DNA of 64,000 bases from Branchiostoma floridae (GCF_000003815.2 NC_049986.1:566864-630863); one strand, 5' to 3'. Counted from the first letter of the stretch, positions 10,821 through 23,033 are shown. Translations and numbers: made by a program. The notes: a model not told the origin generated them from the letters alone.

Positions 10821-12955
10821 CTATTCCGTGACCACTCTTTCAGACGACCCCCGTTGGTCCTCTTGTACAGGCAGTTTCAGCTCCTCTTCTGCAGTGTTCT
10901 CAGCTCTTTCTGGTGCGTTTCCTGTCACGTCATTGGGAAATATATGTACACGGTAAGAAGGGTGGTATCCTTTCAATGCCATAGGCAGCTTGCAATCTTG
11001 AATGTTTTGTGCATGACAGGTACATCTAATGTCTGTTGAAATACAGAAAGGTTGATGTATCTAGAATATTGTAGTTACCTTGTATAAAAGTCTTGTATAA
11101 AATGTAGATGACGCCGCCAATGACCACAGAAGCCAGGATGGACCCCAACACAATCAAGGCCACGATGCCTCCAGACACACCTTGCACTGATACAACAAAG
11201 GGTAGGAATTGCAATTCAAACAAAATAAAAACTTTTAGAAAGTATAGTCTGTGTGGTATGTGTGAACCTCAAACAAGACAGATAATGAGTTTATTGCAAA
11301 TACATGGCCGAGGGTTATAGCTAATTACTGGTACATGTGCATAAGATATCGAAAAATACAATGATATTCAGGGCGACTTCCAATGTTATGCTTGGTGATA
11401 GTTTGGTTGGGTTTTACTTCTTGTCCTCAGGCACAGTGGAAGACGAAATTACCCTCTATAACATGTGGGTTTTCTCGTGGTCAGAAGTAGTGGGAAAGTA
11501 GGTGTGTATTTTAGATAACAGAAGTATTCAGGACTGAATGATACTCACCTGTAGGTGCATCATGTGTGTGTGGGAGAGTTTGGCTACCTGTGGGACCGGG
11601 AGGGGTGGGCCCTATAAGGGGAACAAAGGAGTTTAATGGTGAGCCAGTGTGCGCTTGACTAAACACATGATATTTCAGTTAGGGACGTCAGAGCGTTTGC
11701 CAAATCAAAGTTCTGTTGCACACCTGTGCAGCAGAAATAGATAAAAGGCCGCCCAGGTGACAGTATGCCTCAAGCTATAACTCGGAACAAGTTATTCAGA
11801 TAAAATCTACGAGCCCTTGAAGCCAGACAAGTCGCGCTTCGTGTAATGTTGTTTGTCAGGTAATTTAGAGACAGTCTGTCTAGCTAGACAAACTAGCTTA
11901 TGAAATCCCCCCATTTCTAGATAGGGCTCAGCACAAGCACAAGTTATCATTAAGCTTGTACCAAATCTGTCGTATTTGACTGTACTGCATTTTACACAAT
12001 GTACACTCAGTCTAGATCTGTCTTCCCATGATTTCCCATATCAATAAGGGTAGCCTTTGGAAACCAGAGTACCCAGCGTGGTTTCTGAAGTCCCTACTCG
12101 GAACAGCGAGCTGTTTCCTCCCCCTCCAACTTGCTAACCGTAAGGCTGTTGGGGGTACTCTGTTTCTTTACCCCTACCTAGCCTGGTATAGTGGTCTATA
12201 ACATCGGGACCGGAGCCCGTCGTGCTGGGAGAGCAGACCGCCCGCCCTGTCTATTAGCCCTCGACGGGGGATCTTTACGGGGTTGGGTTTAGTTACCATT
12301 AAGTTAACCCCTACCTGGCCCGACTTAGACTTGATAATGGCAAAAATGAAGGGGCGTGGGGAGAGGACTTGGCGGTGGCCAATTTTACTCCTCTGCCGGC
12401 TAAACTCCTTCCCCAGCTTATGTTACTGTTTTATGACACGGAGGTATCTGCTTGGAGATTATTGTGACCGGTAAACTGACTGAAAGGGTAGCGATAACTC
12501 CCTCGGACATGGAGCGCTAATAATATAAGAGATCGGCGGGTTGACTGCCTTGGGTCCCCGAATAAAACTCGCGCTAGCTACCCGATCCTGTCTGTGGGTA
12601 CGCTCTATATAACTACACTGACTTCTAACGTATGCTTAAGCTGCCAACCGCTTATAAATCTACAATCTCCCACCGATAAAATACTACTGTGCATGTGTTT
12701 CAGCCCCTTACCTGGACAAGCGTTATTCTGGCACATCTCCATGGCTGGATTTTCGTAACATATATTACACGATGGGCAGTCCTCGTTTATCGGATCCCAC
12801 ACGCGGCCTGGCGGGCATGTGTACGGCACCTCCCGAGGAGACCTCGTGGGCGATGCGGTAACTCTCAGCCACGGAGTCAGGAAGCATATATGGACGATCA
12901 CGATGAACATGATGAAGGAAACACGTGGAGTATGTACTAGCATGTCCAGATGCAC
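10821..12955 (-). CDS. Gene C: secretory-signal, single-CRD TNF-receptor-like protein
   Basis: Four exons: 12712-12955, 11549-11611, 11079-11186 and 10821-10921 (stop TAG 10821-10823). They total 516 nt and 171 residues in perfect phase. Unlike genes A, B, E and G, the first exon encodes a hydrophobic signal segment (SFIMFIVIVHICFLTPWL, about residues 13-30) before the CRD. The CRD starts CPPGRVWDPINEDC and has spacing C-x12-C-x2-C-x2-C-x8-C-x4-C. The 63-bp exon adds a Pro/Thr-rich stalk. The 108-bp exon is the membrane helix (GGIVALIVLGSILASVVIGG). The tail is acidic and contains LPVQEDQ. PVQE fits the major TRAF2-class motif (P/S/A/T)x(Q/E)E and resembles the CD40 tail. A type I receptor coupled to TRAFs is the likely role. 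A palindromic kappaB-type site lies 460 bp upstream. Confidence 0.78.
12180..12470. repeat. Repeat block plus MITE remnant in gene C intron 1
   Basis: The part near 12230-12300 (CCGCCCGCCCTGTC, then GGGGATCTTTACGGGGTTGG) recurs at about 16120-16175 and, diverged, at 23945-23995. The part ending ATCTGCTTGGAGATTATT at 12447-12464 is one terminus of the TCTCCAAGCAG MITE family. Both lie inside the first intron of gene C. Confidence 0.5.
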
Positions 12956-13416
12956 AAAAACGTTTCTATCACGTATCAGAATAGTCCAAAGCCCGGTCCT
13001 ATCGCTACTTCAGTTTTGTAGTCAAAATCACGCCCGTTGACACACCGGCACAGGTACGGTACAGCGCCCGTACAGGTACAGTACTGCACTTTCCAAGGCA
13101 ACAACCAACCAATGTCCGTCATTGATCTGTTCACGTGGTCGCTGGAAATTATGAATGTGGCCCTGGAATGGGGCGTATCCTTGAAATGTTTCAAGTTGGT
13201 TCAGGGGTAGAAAGGTAACACATTCGGTAAAAACACCACGTATTCAATCTAACGATTTCATACATGGACTAACGATTCTATTAAGGATAATTTGTTTATC
13301 AGAGATCTAATAATTTCTGCGTATTTAAACGCCATTTGCGCTAACTAGGAAGGTAGAACTGACACGTACTCATTTAAACACCCCTTTGATATAATGGGAC
13401 GTTCCCGAGTGAGTCA

Positions 13417-13427
13417 GGGGATTCCCC
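13417..13427. promoter_or_regulatory. Palindromic NF-kappaB/Rel-type site upstream of gene C
   Basis: GGGGATTCCCC is a perfect 11-bp palindrome fitting the Rel consensus GGGRNWYYCC. It lies 462 bp upstream of the gene C start codon. A TACGTCAC (CRE/ATF-like) motif follows at 13445-13452. The same pair, in the context GTCAGGGGATTCCCCG, recurs at 37246-37274. Binding is inferred from the motif. Confidence 0.45.
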
Positions 13428-13452
13428 GGCACGCCAGTAACTCTTACGTCAC

Positions 13453-15077
13453 ACGTGACGTAGCAAGAGGGACGCGATCCTGCTAATAATGGCGACCACA
13501 TGGTGCCTACATTTTTAATCATTTCGGGGTGGAAAACTTTTCACATTATCTAATCTCAGATTACGGGACTGGTCCGGCAACAATATAATCCAGTCTCACC
13601 ACTCGCAGTTAATTCCAGACTGGCCGTGATCTTTGACTTCTACTGTGCACTTGCTACCGTGAGAAACAACCACCTGTCTTCATGTACCCACGCCATGGGA
13701 GGGCAAACAAAAGCCAGATTGTTTGAATATAGTGTTACAGGTACAGTTGCGCCTGGCCTGAAAAGATAACATCTCTGTGAACCATACACCACTTTTGTAG
13801 TGAGTAACACCGCCGTGACTAATGAGGTTTAAAACGTAATCTACTGAGTTCAGTGGTCGGTAACATTAACCATGCATGTTTAAGTGAGGCTAGAAGTCAG
13901 CTGCGTGGATATCTACATACTAGTAATCTCCTTGATTGAACAATACAGAGGCTGTCTTACTTTGATCAGTGGCATTGAAGTTGAACCAACCTCGGTAAGT
14001 CAAACAAACAAAAGACAATGACAAATTGGATTATTATAGTAAACGTGTCACGTGGAAATCATCTGCACAGATGGTTTATTTAATTATTCTGAAGATCTGG
14101 TAATACTGTAAGCAAATTATGAGGAGAAAACCTACTACGCGCAAAAATGGTCCGTCCCCGTCAATGCCTTGTTTGGGGGTGTTAATGACTTTGCCATGTC
14201 CCAAATACTAGTTCAACTTGAGCAATTGGAATGTTGACCTATGCTTTTGTTCTCTAACTTAATGTCTAGACTCTATGGGTCTAGCGTGCTAAACAGTCTA
14301 TATTAACACAACACACACTTTCCTTCAAAGTTGAAAGGGAGACAAAAACTTACCACATTTTAAACATTTTTATGAGGATAGTCAAACGTTTATGCTATCC
14401 CTTCAAATGTTATAAATGTTCTGAAAACAGGAAAGGTAAAATGGTGTTAAGGTACTGCAGTGTTTATTTCAAAATCGCTGGCAAAAGTAAGCAATACAAC
14501 CGTAAGTGTAACATATTAGTATGTTGCCGAAAAGAATGTGCCCTCATTGACCTGTGGTATTTTAACTTGCCACAATACCGGCGCCAAACGAACGTGACAC
14601 AAAACCGTACGATATTCATGATAATTTTAGAGCTTATAGTGTTAACATATCCACTTATATACATATCCACTAATATACTGCAGTAAATGGGTAGATAAGC
14701 TAGCGTAGGCCCTTAAATCGTTTGTTGAGACAAAAGCTGGCCCGGCAAGAAACCCGATGCTAGTAGGGGTGTGGCCGGGAAATTCCGTCACGTCACACAC
14801 GCGTACGGAGACAGACATGCCGGCCATGTCGGCCCCTTTGATGTCCGCGGCCGGGAGTGTTTCCTCTCCTTTGGAATCTAAAAGTCTATTACTACTTTCT
14901 TGCAAGGAATAGATAAAACTAGCACGCACTCCAGATCTGTTCTTTCTAACGATTCTAGTAGGACGTTGTTGGTCCGTCGTCAAATTTGTACAACTGTTAG
15001 CTTACTTAGGATAGGGTTTTAATAGCGTATTTGCCTAAGCTCCACCTTTTGTTCCTACATCGTTTGTCTATGTAACC
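13453..15077. other. Intergenic, no feature recognised
   Basis: Short open frames here (for example 14372-14686 plus) lack domain features, splice-phase partners or composition that would support coding. No repeat family was recognised. Confidence 0.4.
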
Positions 15078-16475
15078 CTACACAACTAGCCTCTGGGTCT
15101 CAGGGTCGGCTTCTGGGTCAGTAGTAGCGACCTGAACAGGCCGTGTCGTCACACCTGAAACAAATAAACATGTAGTCACTCAAAACAACTTTTTTTATAC
15201 CGTCGGATTTTCTTACTATAACTATCTCCTACGGTCAATGCCTTAAGTGGACAAATTCAATAAAAAATAGTTGCTGAAATGAAAAAAAATGTTTCACGAT
15301 TCAGACATATCAGTGTCGACCTTAAAACACAGCAGTTCCAATTTTTTCATACAAGTATGATGTTACGTAGAACTTTTACGTATGCTATTGATTTTTGACG
15401 ATCCTAATGCCACTACATCGAACATTTCCAGTGTCCCGGTGTAGACTTTTATCGTATCACAAACAGTATGTCCTTGAAGAACTCGAATCAAAATTGGTAA
15501 ATATGGACACGATGCATACGAGTTATGTTACACTAGTGAAATGATTTTACCTCTGTCCCTCCAGCATCTACGGTACCGGTAGACAATGAACAAGACAGCC
15601 GCCATTACCACCACACAGGAGACAACTATGCCAATTACAGCACCGGTAGAGAGGGTTCCTGAACAACAAGACCGTACTGTCACATAAAAACTCACTGGCG
15701 TCCCTTAAATATATTTAAAGCTACTAATTCAGAATAGACAAAATAATACACAGTTCTGATATCAGTGGATGGGGCAGGCCTGAGTTGTGGAAACATTCAT
15801 CTCGAGGGCTTAATCGGTGGGAGTGGTCGGGATATTATAAACAACAAATATTCAAGTGTTTTGTGTTGACCGTTGGTCATCGAGGTACGTCACGTTGGTA
15901 CAGTATTGACGTTTGTGCAAACACACTTTTTTTTATTATTTAAAAAAAGTAACTTACCAATTCCTAGATTGCCCCCTGGTGTGTCACTGGAAGAAAGTTA
16001 ATCGTATAGGTAAGAATTATAATATCACACCCGTGTTGTCTATATTATATATATATATCATCATGGTATCTATACCATCGGGAGCTCCCCTAATACTCTA
16101 CGGTGTTAGGTGTGTTGTCCGCCCGCCCTGTCGATTGGCGCACACCCGGGGATTTTTACGAAGTTGGTTTCAATTACAAAATGTACTTCGAATTCGCAAC
16201 TACAATTATGGAAATAGAGGAGATAAGTCGGTCGTAAACTTAAGAATTTCGAACAAAAGGGAATCTAAAAGACCGGTTTGTGATCAAGAAGAGAAGAAAG
16301 TTCCAGAACCGTGCGTGGCATGTAACACGTGGAGGGACCTGTAGTAGTTGACGATCAATGCTTAAGGGCATTTACCTGCATTTCTGGCATATCGCGGTCT
16401 CAGGAAAATCCTTACACAGGCTGCACGGCAGACAGTCTTGTCCCACGCGAATCCTGACGGACAGGTATCACTCAT
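15078..16475 (-). pseudogene. Gene D: single-CRD TNF-receptor-like gene with a 10-bp frameshift deletion
   Basis: Four exons match gene E one to one: 16376-16475, 15958-15986 (29 bp), 15551-15658 (108 bp, membrane helix GAVIGIVVSCVVVMAAVLFIVY) and 15078-15154 (tail with TTRPVQV, stop TAG 15078-15080). Exon 1 is 100 bp against 110 bp in gene E. Ten bases are missing just after the codons for FAWDK, so the CRD goes out of frame after its first cysteine. Splicing into exon 2 then meets a TAG after about 40 residues. The splice sites, helix and tail remain intact, so the lesion is young, or it is a haplotype variant or a sequencing error. Without the deletion the gene would encode about 107 residues. 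The tail motif PVQV lies where related receptors carry TRAF-binding sites. Confidence 0.72.
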
Positions 16476-17649
16476 GGTCTCTTACAGAGATAGAAAACCA
16501 CGCAAGGTGCACACACTTTCGTCGTTTAGTGTGAAAGCCCGAGCTTAGTTAGATATAGCCCTACTCCTCCCGTTCAATTCACAGCCCACGTAATGCAATG
16601 CGAGCTACATCGATTCCTCCCGTACCTGTCGCGCACATACTCGGCGTTTTGACCCCTGACCCCCTGACCCCCAACAAACAAAACGTTTACTTTCGAACGG
16701 AAAAAAACATCCGATAGGAAAGAAATTTGAGGAACCGACGTACTCGTATACTAGTACTAGTATTTTCTGGATTCAATTCAAGCTGTTCAGTTTTAACGCA
16801 GAGTTTCAACGTGTCTTGGTAAACCGGTATTGTTTCCAAAGATATGTGCGTTCTACTCGTGATCATGAGGTCCGTCCAAGAACTTGAGTGGTGTATCAAG
16901 TTACAAACATGAAGTCTGATACTAGTATTTGCACAACACCTATGGTCTATCTCTATGGGTCGCGAGAACCTTTGTGTGGCGGTCTACCACAGGGGCAAAT
17001 GTAGACAGGCACGCGTTACTTTACACGTGCAGTGTGGTTTGTCGGGACTGGCAACGCAAACTTTGTGCGATTGGATATGTTATACATTATAACATGATGG
17101 GACGATCATGGCATGTATGTCTGGAACACCAATGGACTGAAAATAATCGTGCAACCAGCCAAGAAAGACGAACAATTTACACTTGATTATTCAAATACGT
17201 ATACGTTAGTGTTTAGATTCATGTATTCAAGATATAATTGTTTGGGACAACTTATCCCACATGGAAGAGAATAAACGAAGTTTACATTCAAAACTATCAT
17301 TGGTGTTGGTTTTACACAGCTGGTGATGTACAACGACACACCTCCTGTATGACTCATGAGTCAAACCGTTGGCCGTGTGGGGCATTCCTTTATGTGCCAC
17401 ACCCGTTCTGAAAATCTGCCCAGCAACAAGGTGCTTTATATATAACCGTATGTAGTGGGTCTTGCAGGGGGCCTTGAATGGAGATTTGTAATTCATTTAA
17501 GATACCAGTATATGAGGCGAAATCAGCTATTCACCAAACATAAGTAGTAAAACTAGCATAAGATACCCTGAGCCAAAGTGCGTGAACCGTTCTCTTCGAG
17601 ATAGACTGTTCAATACCAATTTCGCAAAACAAACGCCCCAACTTGATTG
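16476..17649. other. 5' flank of gene D
   Basis: No exon, RNA gene or clear repeat was recognised. Two short ORFs (16687-16899 and 17227-17496, minus) have no supporting features. Confidence 0.4.
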
Positions 17650-18000
17650 TTAACCTTAACCTTGTCAACAACTGGGCCGTGTTTCAAGTTCACGGGCTTA
17701 TAATTAATTAGTGTAACAATATCTGATATACTCGTACCAACCACCACGAGACATTTCCCATTCAGTCAACACAAATATAGCATGGGTAAAAGTTAATAAG
17801 ATAAACAATTCACACGCTTTTTTTACAGTCTGGTGTTATGCCAGTGCACGTGACAATTATGTCACCAAAGTGTTTTGCAAAGTCGTTAGCGGTCTATTAA
17901 AAGTGACTGTGGCGAAGTTGGTCTGCCCAAGGAGGTTTAGAGATTATTTGTCAAAGTTCTGTCTGGCCCCCTGTGTAGCCACCTGTGTGATTTCTGTGTA
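17650..18000. repeat. Intergenic block, copy 2 of 3
   Basis: It shares the ordered landmarks GGGCCGTGTTTC, GTTAGCGGTCTATTA, AAGTGACTGTGGCGAAG, GAGATTATTTGTC and CCACCTGTGTGATTTCTGTG with 35970-36260, and most of them with 9650-9925. Confidence 0.6.
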
Positions 18001-18158
18001 AACTTGTGGTTGGGTTGGAAACCGCAATGGTGCACACAAAGTAAGCAAACTTTCATAATGAATGAAAGACCTTTATTGTACATTCATGCCTCGACGGGCT
18101 AGGTACAGGTCACTGATAACAGACATAACAGAAATATGCAGGGACAACAAGATACAAT

Positions 18159-19468
18159 TTAACTAATTGAAGGTACTAAGCTAACATTATGGTCGACATC
18201 TTCTCGCTTCTTTGTACAGGTGTAGATATAGGACAAAATAATGTTTAATATACAGGGTTTATCTAGGCGCATCAAAAATGGAAATTTATCCGTTACATTA
18301 AGATGTTCAAAATATGGAAACTCTTTTCTGATATATTCATAAAGCACAATCCGTTCCTTATGGTACAATTTAGAGTCCATTCCAAGACACCATGCGGATG
18401 TTTGTTGCCATTGTTTAGAATTGATTTTAAAGTTTTGTAATTATATGTCTAGGACATTTGATACTTCAGAAATATTTCTAACACTGTTTCAACTTTATAA
18501 ATATTTCCCTGGTCCTGTAAAGCTTTGGAAATATTCATGGTGTGGAATTGGATACTTCTAATGGTTTCTAAATAATAATAACAGCATTCTACCATTATTT
18601 ACCATTTTCTACCATTTTCTACCATTTTTTTGTAAATGGTTCGGTAGGCTGGGAAGATAGCAATTCACACATCCTTGCAAAGTATGGTTGGGTGGCATGC
18701 AACAATGGCCCATCACAAAGGATCCACCAGTACCCAGCAGTGAAATCTAAAAATATACAGATGCAACAATAGGACACTTTTATGGGGGCAATAAACTTAT
18801 TTTACCATTTGGCCAGGTTTACCATTTTTTGTAAATATTTGTAAATGTGAAATAATCACAGAGAGGTTTCACAATTATTCTAAATAAAGATATTTTTGTA
18901 CAGTTACTTTCAAAATGTTTCTAAAATATTCAAAGAAATTCAAATAAATGAGTATTTTCTTAGTCACTTTTTTGAAAATAATTTAATTATTGTGGCTCAG
19001 ATATTCTTTTATTCAAAATAATTCAGACTAATTATAAATATTGCCTAAAAACCCTCATGGTGTCTTGGAATGGACTCTACAGTGTAAAATAAAATGTTGT
19101 TCATCTTCTACCTGTTGTAGATCACAAAATTTGCAGACTCTATGCTGCAGAGGAGTGCGGTTGTGCCTTCCAGTTTCGATATGTAACTTGTGGCAACTTA
19201 TCCGGAGTTTAGTTACAGCCACTCTGTGTTGTATGTTGTTAACCATCAGATATTCTTCTTCTTTATAAATAGGCTTGAATAATCTATAGGTCCGTAATTT
19301 GTTACCGAAAGATTTGTCCCGGTTGTCGTTGTGTATTTCGGCTTTAAATGTTTGAATGTAAATATCCTTTAATCGTTGGCTGATGGCGTTAGTTAATGGT
19401 GATAGGTTTGTTCCAAGAGATACTTGAGATCTCCATATGTAGGCAAAACCGCATGATAGCGCCGACAC
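18159..19468 (-). mobile_element. LINE reverse-transcriptase C-terminal fragment, split by a MITE
   Basis: The minus strand encodes NKLRTYRLFK, a KLRISCHKL block and an R.C.FC...EDEQHFILHC zinc-ribbon-like ending (19080-19468). This is followed, beyond the nested element at 18373-19077, by KLYHKERIVLYEYI and a further 50 or so residues to about 18159. Removing the nested element and one TA joins HFILHC directly to KLYHK in frame. This C-terminal pattern is typical of non-LTR retrotransposon ORF2 proteins. The 5' part is missing. Confidence 0.75.
18373..19077. mobile_element. 705-bp TA-flanked MITE nested in the LINE fragment
   Basis: The terminal inverted repeats are 22 bp (GAGTCCATTCCAAGACACCATG at the left, exact complement at the right), with TA at 18371-18372 and 19078-19079. 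The interior is AT-rich with repeated ACCATTTTCT motifs and has no transposase, so it is a non-autonomous Tc1/mariner-type element. Confidence 0.85.
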
Positions 19469-20520
19469 GGGTTTTCTATATCACAACAAAACCTTGAACG
19501 TGAAAACATTAACAACCTACGCTACACCAATAAGAGATACAGAATGAATCTACTCTAAAATCGAATCTTATAGATAACAATATTCCTGCTGCCCAAACGA
19601 AGGCAAGTAACAGGTAACAAAACATGGAAGAACAAGATAACATATGAGTAATATGATTGGTACAAAGTTGACACTAAAAACATACGGTTTTAATTTCAGA
19701 AGAATTTGTGGTCAATGTAATGTATTTGGCAAATTTGGGTAGTGCTGGTGAACCTGGTGTAAGACACAGTCAGGCATGATTTCTCTGACACTCTGCTCTG
19801 TTGGACTGTGTCTACCAGGAACCCAGCATTTGTTTGTATCTAATCCATCCAGGTATATTTGCCACATTCTATTCTTCTTGCCTATATATCTGGGGTCGCA
19901 CCAGGCCAGTCGGTGACTTAGGACTTTCCAGTACTTTCTGTACAAAGTTTTCCGAAGAGCAGAGTTTCCTTGGCCTGAGTGGTTTCCCCTCCCCAGCCAT
20001 TTCTGTGGTCTTGATGTCACGCAGGGGTCACAAAAACAACTGAGACACTCTTTGTTGGAATGGCTGGAGGTTGTTGGCTGGCGCTGGGAGAGGAAAGTAT
20101 CATTTTGACTCTAAAACATTTCTTCTTCTTTTGTTGTACGAGCTCTCAGACACTATGCTGTTTGTTTGTTTTATTAGAATCTCCATTAGCTGTTCCAGAT
20201 GAAGAAAAAAATCAATAAAGAAACAAATTTCTATTACTGGTAAGCCAATGTTTACACGCACTGTTGTACTGTTTCTGGCAAACTGGAAACCGGCGCTTGA
20301 CACACTTGTACCCACATCCCCAAAGGGTCAGCCAAGGGGTAGGGCTGGCAGGCCAGGTTGAGGTCTCTGACAGGACTACAGGGTAGCAACTACTATGCCT
20401 CTCAATCAAATATTTTGTCTGGGGACGAACGCCTGGACTCGGCTTCCGTGTTTGAGGAGAGCTACGCAATTCCTTATAGTTATACAGAAGGCTGTCATTT
20501 TATAAACAAGGGTTTATCTC
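19469..20520. other. Unassigned repeat-like stretch
   Basis: Minus-strand ORFs at 19712-20020 and 20212-20469 are weakly protein-like (rich in W, K, C, R) but match no family I recognise. They may be decayed transposon sequence adjoining the LINE pieces. Confidence 0.3.
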
Positions 20521-20790
20521 AATGGACCTGAAGTGCAAATTCAAATACATCATCACATGTGACAATCCCTGCATGGCAGATATAAGAAAATATATCAAAG
20601 AAGGTTTAGACATTAGAAATTCCTCCAGGCAAATGATTGTAAGCCTCCAATGATTGTAAGAAATTTATCCCATACTACAACTCCTGTATTAGGTAGATAA
20701 GCCTTAAGTTAAGCTATAGAACTGCAGTTATGTAGATGCCATACTTTGTATCTCGTACAATTGTTGTGCAATAAAGTTATATATGTCTCA
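20521..20790 (+). mobile_element. LINE 3' end (plus strand)
   Basis: A short frame reading CKFKYIITC...IRKYIKEGLDIR resembles the extreme C-terminus of L2/CR1-like ORF2 proteins. It is followed by a tail with TACAATTGTTGTGCAATAAAG at about 20757-20777. The tail motif is the reverse complement of the TTTATTGCACAACGATTGCA tail at 46383-46402. Confidence 0.5.
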
Positions 20791-21201
20791 AGCACGTTAA
20801 AGGTGCTCTAGGTAAGATTAGGACAATACAAAAAGTAAATTTTCCTACCGTTGCTTTACAAAGTAAGTTACATAAACCCTGTAGCATTGCATGTCATAAT
20901 TCAGGGAGAGAAGTTGCATCATCATTGCATCATACAAACATGTTTAAAAACTGTGATCTTCCAACAGAATTTTGACATGTCAACATATGACCGATCACTG
21001 TCTTGTGTGACAGCTCATATCAACAATAGTGGTGATCAATTTTACCTATCATTGTCAGTCTGAAGTCTCAGTTTCGCACTTTCGGTACAAAATTGGTGTG
21101 TTATGGATACAAGTTGATACCTGTGATGCGAAACAAACCAACTTAAGGTGGATCAAACCTATTTTCAATCTGCAAATGATACCGAAACATCTCACTGTCT
21201 T
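20791..21201. other. Intergenic, no feature recognised
   Basis: The stretch is AT-rich with no supported exon. It is the 3' flank of gene F. Confidence 0.4.
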
Positions 21202-21812
21202 CTAGCACCACATTCCCCCTACCCTACAGTTGTTCGTCACAGTTTCTGCTACAGTGTTTGGCTCCTCCTCTTGGACGGCACATTTCACTTTGTTTGTCTC
21301 CTGAACACCAACTTTGGTTGGAGTGTTGTAATGACCCGTTTGTAGTGGCTCATATGGTGGTACTTCCGTCTCCCCTGAGTGACCCTTATCTGTCCTTACC
21401 AGGTTCACGGTCACTGTGGGGAGGAGAAATAGACGGAAGTTTGTCATGAATATTAATTGTATAAAGATCACAATCTGTAAAGCTAGCACTAAAGTTAGAC
21501 ATTCCTAGTAAACACGAACATATACTAAAGCAATCAGACGTTGCTATTGATACCGCAGTTTAGAAGAAAGTTTAATTTGTTTGGCTCCCTCTACGTTTTT
21601 CTCTCAACTTGTGGTTTAAATTTCATGCAGCTTAAATTTCGAAGAAAACAAATTGTATTTTTTTATGTCTATGCTACATTATTCGGAATTCCTATAATAT
21701 ATCTAAAGAGGCCATTAATATAGCGCTGAATATTTTCTTATTTTATTTGTGTTCATATCATTGTACCCACCTTGGAGTTTTCTTCTGCAGTACCACACCA
21801 GGAGAACAAGGG

Positions 21813-23033
21813 GGCCCCCAAAGCCCTTTTCCGTAGAGCGTAATCGGCGGTTTTAATTCTACGTACTACGTAGCAGGACCGCTCGAATTCAACGTAGAGC
21901 GTAATAGGTGCATTTTGCGTCGAGCGATATTGGCCCCTTTAATTTAACGTATTACGTAGAAGCTAACGGGATTTTACCGTAAAACGTAATTCATCTTACT
22001 TGTTTGAAAAGCATAATCAAAATTCCATTTAACTAGTCTACCGGCAAATTTTAACCGCGAAAATGCAGGAAATTGCGTTTCAAAGAGTCCAGATTTCAAA
22101 ATTTCGCTGGACCTTCCTTGCAGTGGCTCACCTCAGCGGCTTTGGACATGGTGAAAATATGTTGCGGGAGCGTCGCCTCCCAACAAGTAGAAATTTCTTT
22201 ACCAAACCAAGCTTAGTTAACAAGCAAAATGTGCCCCTTAAATGCAAGAAACTGCATGTCAGAGGGTCAAGATTTCATATTTTCTCCGAGCGGACCTTGG
22301 GCTTGCGATGGCTTAGGCCTCTGGCGCTCACGACTCTCCAGTGCTCGTCGCCCTCAAAAACGTTTCTCTGACAGAAATGTCATTACATTGAGCACATAGT
22401 CTGCCAGCAAAACGTGTCCCCCCAAAATGCAGGAAATGGTGTTTCAGAGATACAAATTTCCAAATTTTCCCGTACCTACCTTGCAACAGTTCATGCTTTC
22501 AGCAGTCGAAATCTAAAAATGTTGTTTGGGGGCGTTGCCCTCAATATATATTTATAATAACTTTAAGCTAAAACCATGTGAATTTCTAATTGAAATGCCA
22601 TTTAACTTAGCTTAGTCTGTTTGCCCTTCAAAATGCATAAAATGGTGTTTCAGAGGATCAAGATTTCACAATATTCCCGGGGGAACATGCCCCTGGACGC
22701 CCCTATGATTATCGTGCCTCCGCTTTTGGTGCTACAAGTGCTGAAAATTACGTCACATCAGAAATTTGCTGTCGCCACCTTTGGCCAGCAAGACGGGCGC
22801 TTTTATATCGTCTAAGTTAAGTTTGAATCTTGTTGATGGAATCATAAGTTCAAGTTGTTAGATCTCCTCTTCACGGAGTTCAGCCAAAAGACGATTAAGA
22901 TTTGGATAATGCATTGTGAAACTTCGTAATTTAGCGTAGAGCGTAATAAAGCGTCCATAATTTAGCGTTTTACGTAGCCGGCCCTTACGAATTTAGTGTA
23001 GAGCGTTGTCGGTACTCCCCCTTGGGAGCCCTC
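21813..23033. mobile_element. 1.2-kb terminal-inverted-repeat element inside the gene F membrane exon
   Basis: The ends share G.GGGC.CCCAA as inverted repeats. AACAAGGG occurs at both borders (21805-21812 and 23034-23041); the G run leaves the target duplication at 6-8 bp. Near both ends are several GTAGAGCGTAAT and TTTACGTAG-like motifs. No transposase is visible, so it is non-autonomous. An 8-bp duplication would suit a hAT-type element. Confidence 0.75.
22060..22715. repeat. Internal tandem repeat of the gene F insertion
   Basis: Four diverged units begin with AAAATGCAGGAAAT-like sequence followed by GTTTCAGAG..TCAAGATTTC, near 22061, 22240, 22425 and 22630. Spacing is about 180-200 bp. 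Confidence 0.6.

Noticed and set aside
15913-16344. 143-codon plus ORF
   Set aside because: It is antisense to receptor D exon 2 and its intron. Splice evidence supports the minus strand.
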